NCBI GenBank assembly: GCA_029781595.1
Contig: JAKOWJ010000227.1
Span: 1-64,000, forward strand
Length of the DNA stretch: 64,000 bases
Direction of reading: 5' to 3'
Source of the DNA: Pseudomonadota bacterium
Lineage (GTDB): Bacteria > Pseudomonadota > Gammaproteobacteria > Burkholderiales > Usitatibacteraceae
The notes under the pieces are model-generated. The model was not told the origin of the DNA and did not search any database. It worked only from the letters and a program-made list of their open reading frames with translations. The position numbers and the translations under genes were made by a program. Shown piece by piece: positions 8,885 to 17,676 of the stretch (its first letter is position 1; each line of letters starts with the position of its first letter).

Positions 8885-9595
8885 ATGGCGACCCAAGACC
8901 GACCCTGGCTTCGCTCGCGCGCGGCCGACCGCGGCCTCTCCGGCCTGGTGACCCTCCTGCTGGTGGACATCGGCTTCGTGGTGCCGTTCGTGGCCACGGG
9001 CGCGCTCAACCGGCACCTGCACGACTTCGCGCTGGTGGTGATCGTGGGCGTGGGCGCCTATGCCCTGTGGACGCACCTCGCGGCCGCCCGCGTCCTCGGC
9101 GCGCTGGTCGGCGCCCTCGCGGCCATCCGCCTGGCGAACCTGTGGGTGCCGGACGCGACGCTGCGCTTCTGGGACGCCGCCTTCATGCTGGCCGCCTGCG
9201 GGCTGCTCGCCTGGCTCGTCCTGCGCCAGGCCCTCTTCGGCGCCGGGCGCATGAACTGGCACCGCGTGCAGGGGGCGGTGGCCGCCTACCTGCTGGTGGG
9301 CGTGGCCTTCGCGCAGGCCTACCGCATCGTCGCGATGCACGCGCCGGGCGCCTTCCTCGTGCTGGGCCAGCCCGCCTCCTACGACGAGGTCGTGCCCAAC
9401 CTGCACTACTACAGCCTCATCACGCTCGCCACCGTGGGCTACGGCGACATCTCGCCGGCCCACCCCTTCGCGCGCTCGCTCGCCATGCTCGAGGCGCTCT
9501 TCGGCGTGCTCTTCCCCGTGATCATGATCTCGTGGATGGTGAGCCTGGAGGCGGACGCGCAGCGCGAAGCGCAACAGGAGGGCAAGGAACCGTAA
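8885..9595 (+). CDS. Two-pore-helix type potassium channel (Ion_trans_2)
   Basis: 236 residues and inner-membrane located. Four hydrophobic segments precede the pore region: LSGLVTLLLVDIGFVVPFV, then FALVVIVGVGAYALWT, VLGALVGALAAIRLANLWV and FMLAACGLLAWLVLRQAL. The pore helix and selectivity filter read TLATVGYGDISPAHP (filter TVGYGD), followed by the inner helix MLEALFGVLFPVIMISWMV. There is no RCK or cyclic-nucleotide domain, and the C-terminal tail is short and charged. No strong ribosome binding site is seen; TAGGAT at 8873-8878 could be a -10 for a leaderless message or act as a weak binding site. Confidence 0.88.
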   Translation: MATQDRPWLRSRAADRGLSGLVTLLLVDIGFVVPFVATGALNRHLHDFALVVIVGVGAYALWTHLAAARVLGALVGALAAIRLANLWVPDATLRFWDAAFMLAACGLLAWLVLRQALFGAGRMNWHRVQGAVAAYLLVGVAFAQAYRIVAMHAPGAFLVLGQPASYDEVVPNLHYYSLITLATVGYGDISPAHPFARSLAMLEALFGVLFPVIMISWMVSLEADAQREAQQEGKEP

Positions 9596-9654
9596 CGCCA
9601 GCGCGGCCGGCACGGCGGAAGAATGGCGCGAGCCCCCTTCCCCCAGGAGCGCCC

Positions 9655-10164
9655 ATGACCACCGCCCGCCGCCTCGTCCTCGCCGCCCTCGCCTGCCTGC
9701 CGCCCGCCGCCGCCGCGCAGGCGCCCGCCCCCGCCGGCTGCGACACGCCCGAGGCGCGCCAGCTCGACTTCTGGGTGGGCGACTGGGAGCTCTCCTACGA
9801 AGGCGGCACGAGCCGCAACCGCATCACGAAGACGCTGGGCGGCTGCGTCATCCTCGAGCAGTTCACCGGCGCGCCGGGCACGAAGCTCGACGGCACGAGC
9901 GTGTCGACCTTCGACCGCGCGAGCGGCCTGTGGCGCCAGGTCTGGGTGGACAACACGGGCGCCTGGCTCGACTTCACCGGCGGCACCGACGGCGGCGACC
10001 GCACCTTCGAGCGGGAGCTGACCAAGGACGGCAAGCGCATCCGCCAGCGCATGGTCTTCCGCGAGGTGAAGGCCGACAGCCTCAAGTGGCTCTGGCAGCG
10101 CTCGGACGACGGCGGCGCCACCTGGAAGACCACCTGGGCCATCGACTACCGGCGCGCGCGCTAG
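9655..10164 (+). CDS. Exported DUF1579-like protein
   Basis: 169 residues from ATG 9655, preceded by AGGAG at 7 bases. A signal peptide (MTTARRLVLAALACLPPAAA) ends near AQA-PA. The mature domain starts with CDTPEARQLDFWVGDWELSY, the usual opening of this beta-barrel-like family, and continues with GTSVSTFDRASGLWRQVWVD. Two cysteines are present, at CDTP and GGCVILEQ. Function is unknown in the family. It is convergent with the molybdenum hydroxylase gene, and the two stop codons share one CTAG. Confidence 0.82.
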   Translation: MTTARRLVLAALACLPPAAAAQAPAPAGCDTPEARQLDFWVGDWELSYEGGTSRNRITKTLGGCVILEQFTGAPGTKLDGTSVSTFDRASGLWRQVWVDNTGAWLDFTGGTDGGDRTFERELTKDGKRIRQRMVFREVKADSLKWLWQRSDDGGATWKTTWAIDYRRAR

Positions 10165-12311
10165 GCGCGCTTCAGGTCCTCCTTGCGCAGCGGCAGGCGC
10201 CGGATGCGCCTGCCGGTGAGCGCGAAGACGGCGTTGAGCACCGCGGCCTGGAAGGGCAGGATGCCCGGCTCGCCGTGCCCGCCCCAGAAGCCGCCGCTGG
10301 GCACCAGCACCAGCTCGACCTTCGGCATGTCGGGCAACCGCGGGATCGGGAAGTCGTCGAAGTTCGTCTGCTCGACGCGCCCGTCCTTGACCGTGCACGC
10401 CTCGAAGAGCGCGCCCAGGCCGTAGATCGCGTTGCTCTCGGCCTGCGCCGCGCAGGTGTCGGGGTTCACCACGTGGCCCGAGTCGATGGCCACCACGTAG
10501 CGCAGCACCTTGAGCGCGCCGTCGGCCGCCACCGAGACCTCCGCCACCCCGGCGGCGTAGCTGCCGAAGCCGTTCACCACCGCCAGGCCCCGCCCCACGC
10601 CCGCCGGCGGCGCCGTGCCCCAGCCCGCGGCCTTCGCCGCCGCCTCGAGCACCGCGCGGTCCTTGCTGCCGGGCGCGAGCATCGCCAGTCGGAAGGCGAG
10701 CGGGTCCTGGCCGGCCGCGTGCGCCAGCTCGTCGAGGAAGCACTCGCGGTAGACGCCGTTCTGCTGGCCCGGCGCGCGCCAGAAGCCCACCGGCACGTGG
10801 CCGTTGGTCATGGCGTAGCCCACGCGCTGGTTCGGCACGTCGTAGGGCATGTCGTTGAGCGTGCGCACCGCGGAGAAGTCCACGTTGCCGCGCATCGCCT
10901 GCGGCATCACCACCTTGAGGATGGAGGGGCACGCGATGTCGGCCTCGAAGGCGACGAGCCGGCCCCGGGCATCGAGCCCGCCCTTGAGCTTCGCGAGGCT
11001 CGCCGGTCGGTAGAAGCCGTGCTGCATGTCCTCCTCGCGCGACCACATGAGCTTCACCGGCTTGCCGCGCAGCTGCATCGCGATGAGCACGGCCTGGCGC
11101 ACGAAGTCCTGCGTGGCGCCGCGCCGGCCGAAGCCGCCGCCCAGCATCGTCTTGTGCACCTCGGCGCGCGCCGGGGGCACGCCCGCCGTCTCCGCGGCCG
11201 TGGAGAGCGCGGCCTCGCCGTTCTGCGTGCTGGTCCACACCTCCACGAAGCCGTCGGGCTTCACCCACGCCGTGCACACCTGCGGCTCCATCGTCGCGTG
11301 GTTGAGGTAGGGCGAGGCGTACTCGGCCTCGACCACCTTCGCCGCCGCGGCCATCGCCGCCGCCGCATCTCCCGCCTTGCGCGCCTCGGCGCGGCCCGGG
11401 TCGGCGAGCCCGGCGCGGAACATCGCCTCGATGGTCGCGTCCGAGGCCTTCCCGTTGCCGCCCGTGTCCCACTCGACCTTCACCTTCTCCAGGGCCTCGT
11501 TGGCGCGCCACCAGCTGTCGGCCACCACGGCGACGAAGTCCTTCTCGCGCACGACCTTCTTCACGCCGCGCTGGCGCAGCGCCTCGGCGTCGTCGACCGA
11601 CTTCACGGTTCCGCCGAAGACGGGGCACTGCGCGATGGAGGCGTGCAGCATCCCCGGCAGCATCACGTCCGTGCCGAAGACGGGCTTGCCCAGCACCTTG
11701 TCGGGGATGTCCAGGCGGTGCAGGGGCTTGCCGGCGATCCGCCAGTCCTTCGGGTCGCGCAGCGTGATCTCCCTGGGCGGCGGGAGCTTCGCAGCCTCGG
11801 CGGCCACCTGCCCGTAGCGCAGGTGCCGGCCCGTGGGGCCGTGCGTGATCACGCCCTCGGACACGGTGCACTCGGCGGCCGGCACCTTCCAGCGGGCGGC
11901 GGCGGCGGCCACGAGCATCTCGCGCGCCGCGGCGCCCCCTCGGCGCACGTAGTCGTGCGAGCTCCTCACGCCCTGGCTGCCGCCGGTGGACATGGAGCCC
12001 CAGGGCCGGCCGCGCTTCACGCTCGCGTTGGGCGAGGCGAACTCGGCGGAGACCTTGTGCCAGTCGCAGTCGAGCTCCTCGGCCACGAGCTGCGCCAGGG
12101 CGGTGTAGGTGCCCTGCCCCATCTCGGAGCGGGCGATGCGCACGACCACGCGGTCGTCGGGGTGGATGACCACCCAGGCGTTCACCTCGGTGGCAGGCGC
12201 GCCCGAGGCGGCCTGCGCGGCGAAGGGGAACGAGAACTCGAGCACGAACGCGCCGCCGGCGGCGGCCGAGGCGCGCAGGAAGTCGCGGCGGGCGGGGGAG
12301 CGGACGGTCAT
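10161..12311 (-). CDS. Molybdopterin-binding large subunit of an IorB-type aldehyde/N-heterocycle oxidoreductase
   Basis: 716 residues. A twin-arginine signal (ARRDFLRASAAAGG, residues 7-20) indicates export folded with its cofactor. The sequence follows the isoquinoline 1-oxidoreductase beta subunit family: EMGQGTYTALAQLVAEELDC, GSMSTGGSQGVRSSH, GGGFGRRG near the middle, FWRAPGQQNGVYRECFLDELA and GLGALFEACTVKDGRVEQTNF. With the adjacent iron-sulfur subunit it would make a periplasmic two-subunit hydroxylase that passes electrons to a c-type cytochrome or other acceptor, without a FAD subunit. The substrate (aldehyde or N-heterocycle) cannot be told from sequence. GAGGAG lies ahead of the start. 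Confidence 0.92.
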   Translation of the reverse strand: MTVRSPARRDFLRASAAAGGAFVLEFSFPFAAQAASGAPATEVNAWVVIHPDDRVVVRIARSEMGQGTYTALAQLVAEELDCDWHKVSAEFASPNASVKRGRPWGSMSTGGSQGVRSSHDYVRRGGAAAREMLVAAAAARWKVPAAECTVSEGVITHGPTGRHLRYGQVAAEAAKLPPPREITLRDPKDWRIAGKPLHRLDIPDKVLGKPVFGTDVMLPGMLHASIAQCPVFGGTVKSVDDAEALRQRGVKKVVREKDFVAVVADSWWRANEALEKVKVEWDTGGNGKASDATIEAMFRAGLADPGRAEARKAGDAAAAMAAAAKVVEAEYASPYLNHATMEPQVCTAWVKPDGFVEVWTSTQNGEAALSTAAETAGVPPARAEVHKTMLGGGFGRRGATQDFVRQAVLIAMQLRGKPVKLMWSREEDMQHGFYRPASLAKLKGGLDARGRLVAFEADIACPSILKVVMPQAMRGNVDFSAVRTLNDMPYDVPNQRVGYAMTNGHVPVGFWRAPGQQNGVYRECFLDELAHAAGQDPLAFRLAMLAPGSKDRAVLEAAAKAAGWGTAPPAGVGRGLAVVNGFGSYAAGVAEVSVAADGALKVLRYVVAIDSGHVVNPDTCAAQAESNAIYGLGALFEACTVKDGRVEQTNFDDFPIPRLPDMPKVELVLVPSGGFWGGHGEPGILPFQAAVLNAVFALTGRRIRRLPLRKEDLKRA

Positions 12312-12321
12312 GGCGCTCTCC

Positions 12322-12801
12322 TCACGGCTTGCCGGCGGTGACGTTGGCCACCGGCGTGGCCGCGGCCGCGGCGTGGATGGCCTTGCGCACGCGCGCGTAG
12401 GTGCCGCAGCGGCACAGGTTCGTCATGGCCTCGTCGATGTCCTGGTCGGTGGGCCGCGGCTTCTTCTCGAGCAGGGCCACGGCGGCCATGATCATGCCCG
12501 TCTGGCAGTAGCCGCACTGCGGCACCTCGTGCTCGATCCACGCCTTCTGCACGCGGTGCAGGCCGGGACGCGCCAGGCCCTCGATGGTGAGGACCTTGCG
12601 GCCCTTGACCTGGCCCACGGTCATGGAGCACGAGCGCACCGGCTCGCCGTCCACCAGCACCGTGCAGGCGCCGCACAGCGCCGCGCCGCAGCCGTACTTG
12701 GCGCCCGGAAGGCCCAGGTGGTCGCGCAGCGCCCAGAGCAGCGGCATTTCCGGCTCCACGTCCAGGTTGCGGGCGCGGCCGTTCACCACGAGCTTGATCA
12801 T
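12322..12801 (-). CDS. [2Fe-2S] small subunit of the IorAB-type oxidoreductase
   Basis: 159 residues with both iron-sulfur domains of the xanthine oxidase family. The plant-ferredoxin-like N-terminal domain has Cys38, Cys43, Cys46 and Cys58 ([15 protein letters not shown]). The helical C-terminal domain has CGYCQTGM and [14 protein letters not shown]. It is the first gene of the operon, 10 bases before the large subunit, and has no signal peptide; the partner TAT signal probably carries the complex. The tail [12 protein letters not shown] is unremarkable. A TATAGT box lies upstream at 12868-12873. Confidence 0.94.
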   Translation of the reverse strand: MIKLVVNGRARNLDVEPEMPLLWALRDHLGLPGAKYGCGAALCGACTVLVDGEPVRSCSMTVGQVKGRKVLTIEGLARPGLHRVQKAWIEHEVPQCGYCQTGMIMAAVALLEKKPRPTDQDIDEAMTNLCRCGTYARVRKAIHAAAAATPVANVTAGKP

Positions 12802-12867
12802 GCGAGGTTCTCCCGTCGACGTCGGCGGGCCTGCGGCACGCGGCGCGCGCCCGGGGCCCGCTCGAAA

Positions 12868-12873
12868 ACTATA
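12868..12873 (-). promoter_or_regulatory. Candidate -10 box for the IorAB-type operon
   Basis: Minus strand TATAGT, 67 bases ahead of the small subunit ATG, in the 135-base gap before the operon. No obvious -35 or operator is visible. Confidence 0.35.
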
Positions 12874-12936
12874 CCGGGAAAGGACCGCCGAAGACGCCTG
12901 CGGTTCCGCGTCGCCGCGCGGCGACGGCGTGGCGGC

Positions 12937-14025
12937 CTACCGGCCCGCCGGTGCGGCGGGAGGGGCGGCCGGGCGGGCGCCGCGCGTGAAGCCCAGCGCG
13001 GACCAGTCGCCGGAGTCGACCGCCTGGCGCAGGACGTTTCGGTAGCGGTCCAGGAGCTGCGCGTCGTAGGGCGAGGCGCCGTAGTAGAACATGTAGTCCG
13101 CCAGGCTCCCGACGCCGCAGTGGCCCTGGTAGGCGCAGCCCGAGACCACCACGTTGTTGGACTCGTCGCAGGCGTAGCCGTACTCGCAGGCGAGGAGCAT
13201 CGCGGCATTGCGGAAGGCGCGCGGCTCGATGGGCTCCTGGTCGGCGCCCAGGCGCACCGTCACGTCGCCGAAGGTGTTGGAGAGCACCCGGCCGGCGATC
13301 ACCATGGCCTCGGGGTCGCGCGAGCCCAGCGCGGAGCGCAGCGTTTCGAGCTGCGCGTCGTTGAGCGTGGGCCCGCCGGCGCCGCGCCCGGAGGCACGCC
13401 TCGCCTGCCACATGTCCTGCTCGACCTGGTAGGCGCGCGCCTTCGGGTCGCCGGCGTTCACGGCGCCCGCGAGCAACGCGGCGAGCTCGCCCTCCGTGGT
13501 CGCCAGGCCCTCGAGCCCCTCGCAGGGGTCGGCCATCAGCCGGTCCACGGCCGCCAGGCGCTGCGCGCGCCGCGGGTCGCCCTCGGCGTAGTCGGCCGCG
13601 ATGCGCTCGCGCCGGCTCTCGAGGAAGCGCCCCTGCGGGCGGCGCACGCCTCCCGCCTTCCGCTCTCCGATGGAAGCGCACTCGCGCAGGATCTTCTGCA
13701 GGTAGAACTGGCCCTCCGGCGTGCGGCCCTCCGGCGTGCCGCGCAGGCGCTCGTAGAGCGCCTTGTAGCGCGTGGCCGTGGCGAACTCGCGCTCCAACGC
13801 GGAAGCGGCGCCGCCGTGCGCGGCCGGGCGCAGGAAGTTGGGCGCGCGGCCCACGTCCGCCGGCCCGAGGGGCTTCGCGGCCGCGACCGGGGCCGGCGCG
13901 GCGGCCTTCGCGGGCGCGGGTGGCGCCTGCGCCGTCGCGGGCGCCGGCGCGGGCCGCAGCAGGTCCCAGGCCAGGGCCGCCACCGCCGCCGCGGCCACGG
14001 CTCCCAGCAGGTGCACGCGCCTCAA
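12937..14025 (-). CDS. Membrane-anchored periplasmic protein of unknown function
   Basis: About 362 residues. The chosen start is a TTG at 14025 overlapping the GMC oxidoreductase stop (TTGA); a GTG at 14016 is the alternative. One N-terminal anchor (VHLLGAVAAAAVAALAWDLL) is followed by an Ala/Pro linker (about residues 28-55), then a helical domain with RYKALYERLRG and GQFYLQKILRECASIGERK. The last third carries clustered cysteines (CEYGYACDE, SGCAYQGHCGVG) and ends ADYMFYYGASPYDAQLLDRYR before another Ala/Pro tail. I do not recognise the family. Its overlap with the GMC gene suggests co-translation. Confidence 0.7.
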   Translation of the reverse strand: MRRVHLLGAVAAAAVAALAWDLLRPAPAPATAQAPPAPAKAAAPAPVAAAKPLGPADVGRAPNFLRPAAHGGAASALEREFATATRYKALYERLRGTPEGRTPEGQFYLQKILRECASIGERKAGGVRRPQGRFLESRRERIAADYAEGDPRRAQRLAAVDRLMADPCEGLEGLATTEGELAALLAGAVNAGDPKARAYQVEQDMWQARRASGRGAGGPTLNDAQLETLRSALGSRDPEAMVIAGRVLSNTFGDVTVRLGADQEPIEPRAFRNAAMLLACEYGYACDESNNVVVSGCAYQGHCGVGSLADYMFYYGASPYDAQLLDRYRNVLRQAVDSGDWSALGFTRGARPAAPPAAPAGR

Positions 14026-15632
14026 CGCCCGTCCTCGAGGATCATGGCCGCGCCCTTCTCCGCGATCATGTAGCAGGGCGCGTTGGTGTTGCCCGAGGTG
14101 ATGCGCGGCATGATCGAGGCGTCCACCACCCGCAGCCCGTCGATGCCGCGCACGCGCAGGCGCTCGTCGACCACGGCGCGCGGGTCGGGCCCCATGCGGC
14201 AGGTAGAGACGGGGTGGAAGATGGTGGTGCCCAGGTCGCCCGCGGCCTTCACCAGCGCCTCGTCGGACTGCGCCGCCGGGCCGGGGCGCCATTCCTCCGG
14301 CGAATAGCGCGCCAGCGCCTGCGAGGCCATGATCCGGCGCGTGAAGCGCATGCCGTCGGCAGCGACCTTCCGGTCCTCGTCCGTCGACAGGTAGTTCAGG
14401 CGGATCTCGGGCGCGGCGAAGGGGTCCGGCGAGACGATGCGCACCCAGCCGCGCGAGGTCGGCCGCAGGTTGCACACCGAGGGCGTGATGGCGGGGAACG
14501 GGTGCAGCGGGTCGCCGAACTTGTCGAGCGAGAGCGGCTGCACGTGCCACTCGATGTTGGGCGTGGGCTGCGCCGGGTCGCTCCTCGCGAAGGCGCCCAG
14601 CTGCGAGGGCGGCATGGTGAGCGGGCCTGTCTTGAAGAGGAGGTACTCCAGGCCCATGGCCGCCTTGCCCAGGAGCGAGTTCACGCGCTCGTTGAGCGTG
14701 GTGACGCCGCGCACCTTGAACACCATGCGGATCTGCAGGTGGTCGTGCAGGTCCTCGCCCACGCCGGGCAGGTCGTGCAGCACCGGGACGCCGTGCGCCG
14801 CGAGGAGTGCGCCGGGACCCACGCCCGAGAGCTGCAGCAGCTGCGGCGTGCCGATGGCGCCGGCGGCGAGCACCACGGCCTTGCGCGCGTCCACGCTGCC
14901 GGGCCCGTGGCCCTCGGCCACGAAGTCCAGGCCGCGGGCGCGGCGGCGGCCGTCCGCCGCCTCGACGCGCACGCGCGTGGCGTGCACACCGGTGCGCACC
15001 TCGAGGTTGGGCCGGCCCAGCGCCGGGCGCAGCCACGCGTTGGTGGCGCTCCAGCGCACGCCGCGCTTCTGGTTCATGTGGAAGTAGGCGTTGCCGAAGT
15101 TCTCGCCGCGGTTGAACTCGTCGATCTTCGGGATGCCGCACTCCTGCGCGGCCTCGCGCCAGGCGTCCAGGATCTCCCAGCGCACGCGCGGCTCCTCCAC
15201 GCGCAGTTCGCCCCCCGCGCCGTGGAACTCGCCCGCGCCCGCGAAGAAGTCCTCGTGCCGCTTGAACAGCGGCAGCACCTCGTCCCAGGACCAGCCCGGG
15301 TTGCCGAGCGAGGCCCACAGGTCGTAGTCCTCGCGCTGCCCGCGCATGTAGACCATGGCGTTGATCGTGGAGCACCCGCCCAGCACGCGGCCGCGCGCGT
15401 AGCCGAGCTGGCGGCCGTTCAGGCCCGGGTCGGGCGCGGACTTGAAGCACCAGTCCGTGCGCGGGTTGCCGATGGTGTAGAGGTAGCCGACCGGGATGGG
15501 GATCCAGAACCAGTCGTCCTTCCCGCCGGCCTCGAGCAGCAGCACGCTCGCGCGGCCGTCGGCGCTGAGGCGGTTGGCGAGCAGGCACCCGGCGCTGCCG
15601 GCGCCGACGATCACGTAGTCGTATTCACGCAT
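14022..15632 (-). CDS. GMC-family FAD oxidoreductase (choline/alcohol dehydrogenase-like)
   Basis: 536 residues. The N-terminal Rossmann motif is GAGSAG at residues 10-15. Next come GRVLGGCSTINAMVYMRG (GMC signature 1) and GAIGTPQLLQLSGVGP (signature 2). The C-terminal catalytic region is HPVSTCRMG (active-site His), with GNTNAPCYMIAEKGA supplying the Asn partner and FAD contacts. Length and N-terminus match the cytosolic choline dehydrogenase/alkanol dehydrogenase group. No betaine aldehyde dehydrogenase or BetI lies nearby, so choline is not favoured and the substrate is open. A MITE-like repeat lies just upstream of the start. Confidence 0.9.
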   Translation of the reverse strand: MREYDYVIVGAGSAGCLLANRLSADGRASVLLLEAGGKDDWFWIPIPVGYLYTIGNPRTDWCFKSAPDPGLNGRQLGYARGRVLGGCSTINAMVYMRGQREDYDLWASLGNPGWSWDEVLPLFKRHEDFFAGAGEFHGAGGELRVEEPRVRWEILDAWREAAQECGIPKIDEFNRGENFGNAYFHMNQKRGVRWSATNAWLRPALGRPNLEVRTGVHATRVRVEAADGRRRARGLDFVAEGHGPGSVDARKAVVLAAGAIGTPQLLQLSGVGPGALLAAHGVPVLHDLPGVGEDLHDHLQIRMVFKVRGVTTLNERVNSLLGKAAMGLEYLLFKTGPLTMPPSQLGAFARSDPAQPTPNIEWHVQPLSLDKFGDPLHPFPAITPSVCNLRPTSRGWVRIVSPDPFAAPEIRLNYLSTDEDRKVAADGMRFTRRIMASQALARYSPEEWRPGPAAQSDEALVKAAGDLGTTIFHPVSTCRMGPDPRAVVDERLRVRGIDGLRVVDASIMPRITSGNTNAPCYMIAEKGAAMILEDGR

Positions 15633-15634
15633 GG

Positions 15635-15821
15635 CGAGTTACCCGAGCCAAAGGCCGGGACACGGATGAACACGGATGAACACGGATTTCCTGTCTGTTC
15701 CCGGTTGGGTACGCCCTGCCAGCTGCATCGAACGCGCCCCGTTCGGCGGGGCGCCTCGAACCGGAAACATCCGTGTTCATCCGTGTTCATCCGTGTCCCT
15801 GCTTTACTCAGACCCGGCCCG
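15635..15821. repeat. MITE-like inverted-repeat element, copy A
   Basis: The core at 15657-15799 (143 bases) has perfect 31-base terminal inverted repeats at 15657-15687 and 15769-15799, made of a GGGACACGGATGAACACGGA start and two further ACACGGAT units. The interior has its own hairpin (CGCCCCGTTCGGCGGGGCG region, 15734-15754). Imperfect similarity continues outside the core on the left (GAGTTAC...GCCAA). The right extension is shorter and runs into the end of the panE-like gene. The interior is the reverse complement of copy B. There is no transposase, so it is a non-autonomous element. Confidence 0.88.
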
Positions 15822-16734
15822 CCGCGCGGCGCGCCTCGTAGGTCTTGAGGTGCGCGAGGGCGAGGGCGAGGACCGTGTCGTCGATGCCGTGCTTGCGCGC
15901 GAGGCCCAGCATGTGGCCGATGATGTGGTCGGCCTCGACGGGCTTGCCGGCCTCCATGTCGCGCAGCATCGAGGCGCTCTGCGGCCCCGGGGTGTTGAGG
16001 CGCTCCCTGGCCCACGCGAGGATGCGCTCGCCCGGCGGGTGGCCCTCGGCGGTGGCGATGGCCACGTTGGCGGCGAAGCAGCGGTCGATGGCCTCGCGCC
16101 CGCCCGTGGCGGCCAGCACCTCGGCGATGTTGCCGCGGAAGAGGCAGGTGGTGGCCGCGAGCGTGGCCAGGAACGCGACCTTCTCCCACATGTCCTGCAG
16201 GATGTCCTCCGACCAGGTCCAGTCGATGCCCGTCTTCGCGATGGCGTCGGCGAAGGCCTTCGCCCGCGCCAACTTCGAGCGGTCCCGCTCGCCGAAGAGC
16301 AGGCGGTTGAGCGGCTCCATGTGCTTCACGGTGCCGTCGGCCGCGAGGCTCACGTTGATCTGGCAGGTGCCGCCCATCACGCTCGCCGCGCCGAAGCGCG
16401 CGTCCAGCCTGTCCAGGTGCGCGAGGCCGTTGAGCATGGGCAGCACCGCGCAGCCGCCCTGCATGGCGGGGGCGATGGCGTCCATGGCCGAGTCGAGGTC
16501 GTAGGCCTTGCAGGTGAAGAGCACAAGGTCGTAGCCGGGCCTGAGCTCTTCGGCCACGACGGTGGTGGCGGCGATCCGCGCGTCGCCCTTGGGGCTCGCG
16601 ATCACCAGCCCGTCGCGGGCGATCTGCTCGCGGCGCTTCGGCCGCACGAGGAAGGTGGTGTCGACGCCCGCCTGCGCGAGGCGCCCGCCGAAGTAGCCGC
16701 CGATGCCGCCGGCGCCGAGAACAAGGAGTTTCAT
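15808..16734 (-). CDS. panE: 2-dehydropantoate 2-reductase family protein
   Basis: 308 residues; NADPH-dependent reduction of ketopantoate to pantoate in coenzyme A synthesis is the family's main activity. The dinucleotide motif [17 protein letters not shown] starts at residue 8. The catalytic Lys region ([19 protein letters not shown]) and the C-terminal helical dimer domain with [17 protein letters not shown] are typical. Several paralogues of this family act on other 2-oxo acids, so the symbol is likely but not certain. It sits between kdsA and the GMC gene, framed by two MITE-like copies, and is not part of a pantothenate operon. AGGA precedes the ATG. Confidence 0.85.
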   Translation of the reverse strand: MKLLVLGAGGIGGYFGGRLAQAGVDTTFLVRPKRREQIARDGLVIASPKGDARIAATTVVAEELRPGYDLVLFTCKAYDLDSAMDAIAPAMQGGCAVLPMLNGLAHLDRLDARFGAASVMGGTCQINVSLAADGTVKHMEPLNRLLFGERDRSKLARAKAFADAIAKTGIDWTWSEDILQDMWEKVAFLATLAATTCLFRGNIAEVLAATGGREAIDRCFAANVAIATAEGHPPGERILAWARERLNTPGPQSASMLRDMEAGKPVEADHIIGHMLGLARKHGIDDTVLALALAHLKTYEARRAAGRV

Positions 16735-16756
16735 GGGGATCCTGGTCGTGGGAAGT

Positions 16757-16811
16757 CGAAATCGGGGACGTTCCCCGATTTGCGCAAACCGGGGAACGTC
16801 CCCGGTTTTCG
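16757..16811. repeat. Double palindromic repeat between kdsA and panE
   Basis: Two 21-base perfect palindromes, AATCGGGGA-CGT-TCCCCGATT at 16760-16780 and AACCGGGGA-ACG-TCCCCGGTT at 16787-16807, separated by 6 bases. Each folds alone, and the two cores are reverse complements, so they can also pair with each other. It ends directly at the kdsA stop. It could act as a transcript-end hairpin for kdsA, but there is no following T run. Such GGGGACGTTCCCC units are a common dispersed repeat in betaproteobacteria. Confidence 0.85.
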
Positions 16812-16816
16812 CGATT

Positions 16817-17650
16817 CTAGGCCAGCTCGGCGAAGCCGCGGCGCTTGACCAGCGCGTCGAGCTCCACGAGGGTCTCCAGGAGCTCGCGCATGCGCCCGAG
16901 CGGCCAGGCGTTGGGGCCGTCGGACAGGGCCTTCGCGGGGTCGGGGTGCGTCTCCATGAAGACGCCCGCCACGCCCGTGGCCACCGCCGCGCGCGCGAGC
17001 ACCGGCACGAACTCGCGCTGCCCGCCCGAGGAGGTGCCCTGCCCGCCGGGCAGCTGCACGGAGTGCGTGGCGTCCATCACCACGGGGCAGCCCGTCTCGC
17101 GCAGGATGGCGAGCGAGCGCATGTCGGAGACGAGGTTGTTGTAGCCGAAGGAGGCGCCGCGCTCGCACACGAGGATGTTGTCCGCCCCGCTCGCCTCGCG
17201 CGCCTTGTCGACGACGTTCTTCATGTCGTGCGGCGCGAGGAACTGGCCCTTCTTGATGTTGACCGGCAGGCCCGCCGAGGCCACCGCGCGGATGAAGTCC
17301 GTCTGCCGGCACAGGAACGCGGGGGTCTGCAGCACGTCCACGTGCTTCGCGACTTCGGCGATCTCCGCCTCGGTGTGCACGTCGGTGAGCACGGGCACGC
17401 CCAGGGCCTTGCGGACTTTGGCGAGGATCTCCAGGCCCTTCTCCATGCCCGGGCCGCGGAAGCTCCTGCCGCTGGAGCGGTTGGCCTTGTCGTAGGAGCT
17501 CTTGAAGATGAACGGCACGCCGAGCGAGCCCGTGATCTCCCGGAGCTGGCCGGCCACGTCCATCTGCAGCTGCTCGCTCTCGACCACGCACGGGCCGGCG
17601 ATGAGGAAGAGGGGCCGGTCGAGGCCGGCGTCGAATCCGCAGAGCTTCAT
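16817..17650 (-). CDS. kdsA: 3-deoxy-D-manno-octulosonate 8-phosphate synthase (KDO8P synthase)
   Basis: 277 residues; condenses phosphoenolpyruvate with arabinose 5-phosphate for lipopolysaccharide inner core synthesis. Motifs include [47 protein letters not shown] and [20 protein letters not shown]. Cys21 in LIAGPCVVE, with the His in DATHS and acidic ligands in METHPDP and SDGPNA, marks the metal-dependent class; E. coli KdsA has Asn at that cysteine. It lies downstream of pyrG as expected, but an element of about 200 bases separates them and eno is missing from its usual place just after. Confidence 0.97.
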   Translation of the reverse strand: MKLCGFDAGLDRPLFLIAGPCVVESEQLQMDVAGQLREITGSLGVPFIFKSSYDKANRSSGRSFRGPGMEKGLEILAKVRKALGVPVLTDVHTEAEIAEVAKHVDVLQTPAFLCRQTDFIRAVASAGLPVNIKKGQFLAPHDMKNVVDKAREASGADNILVCERGASFGYNNLVSDMRSLAILRETGCPVVMDATHSVQLPGGQGTSSGGQREFVPVLARAAVATGVAGVFMETHPDPAKALSDGPNAWPLGRMRELLETLVELDALVKRRGFAELA

Positions 17651-17676
17651 GGCTTGGGCGATGGATGGAGAGGACG

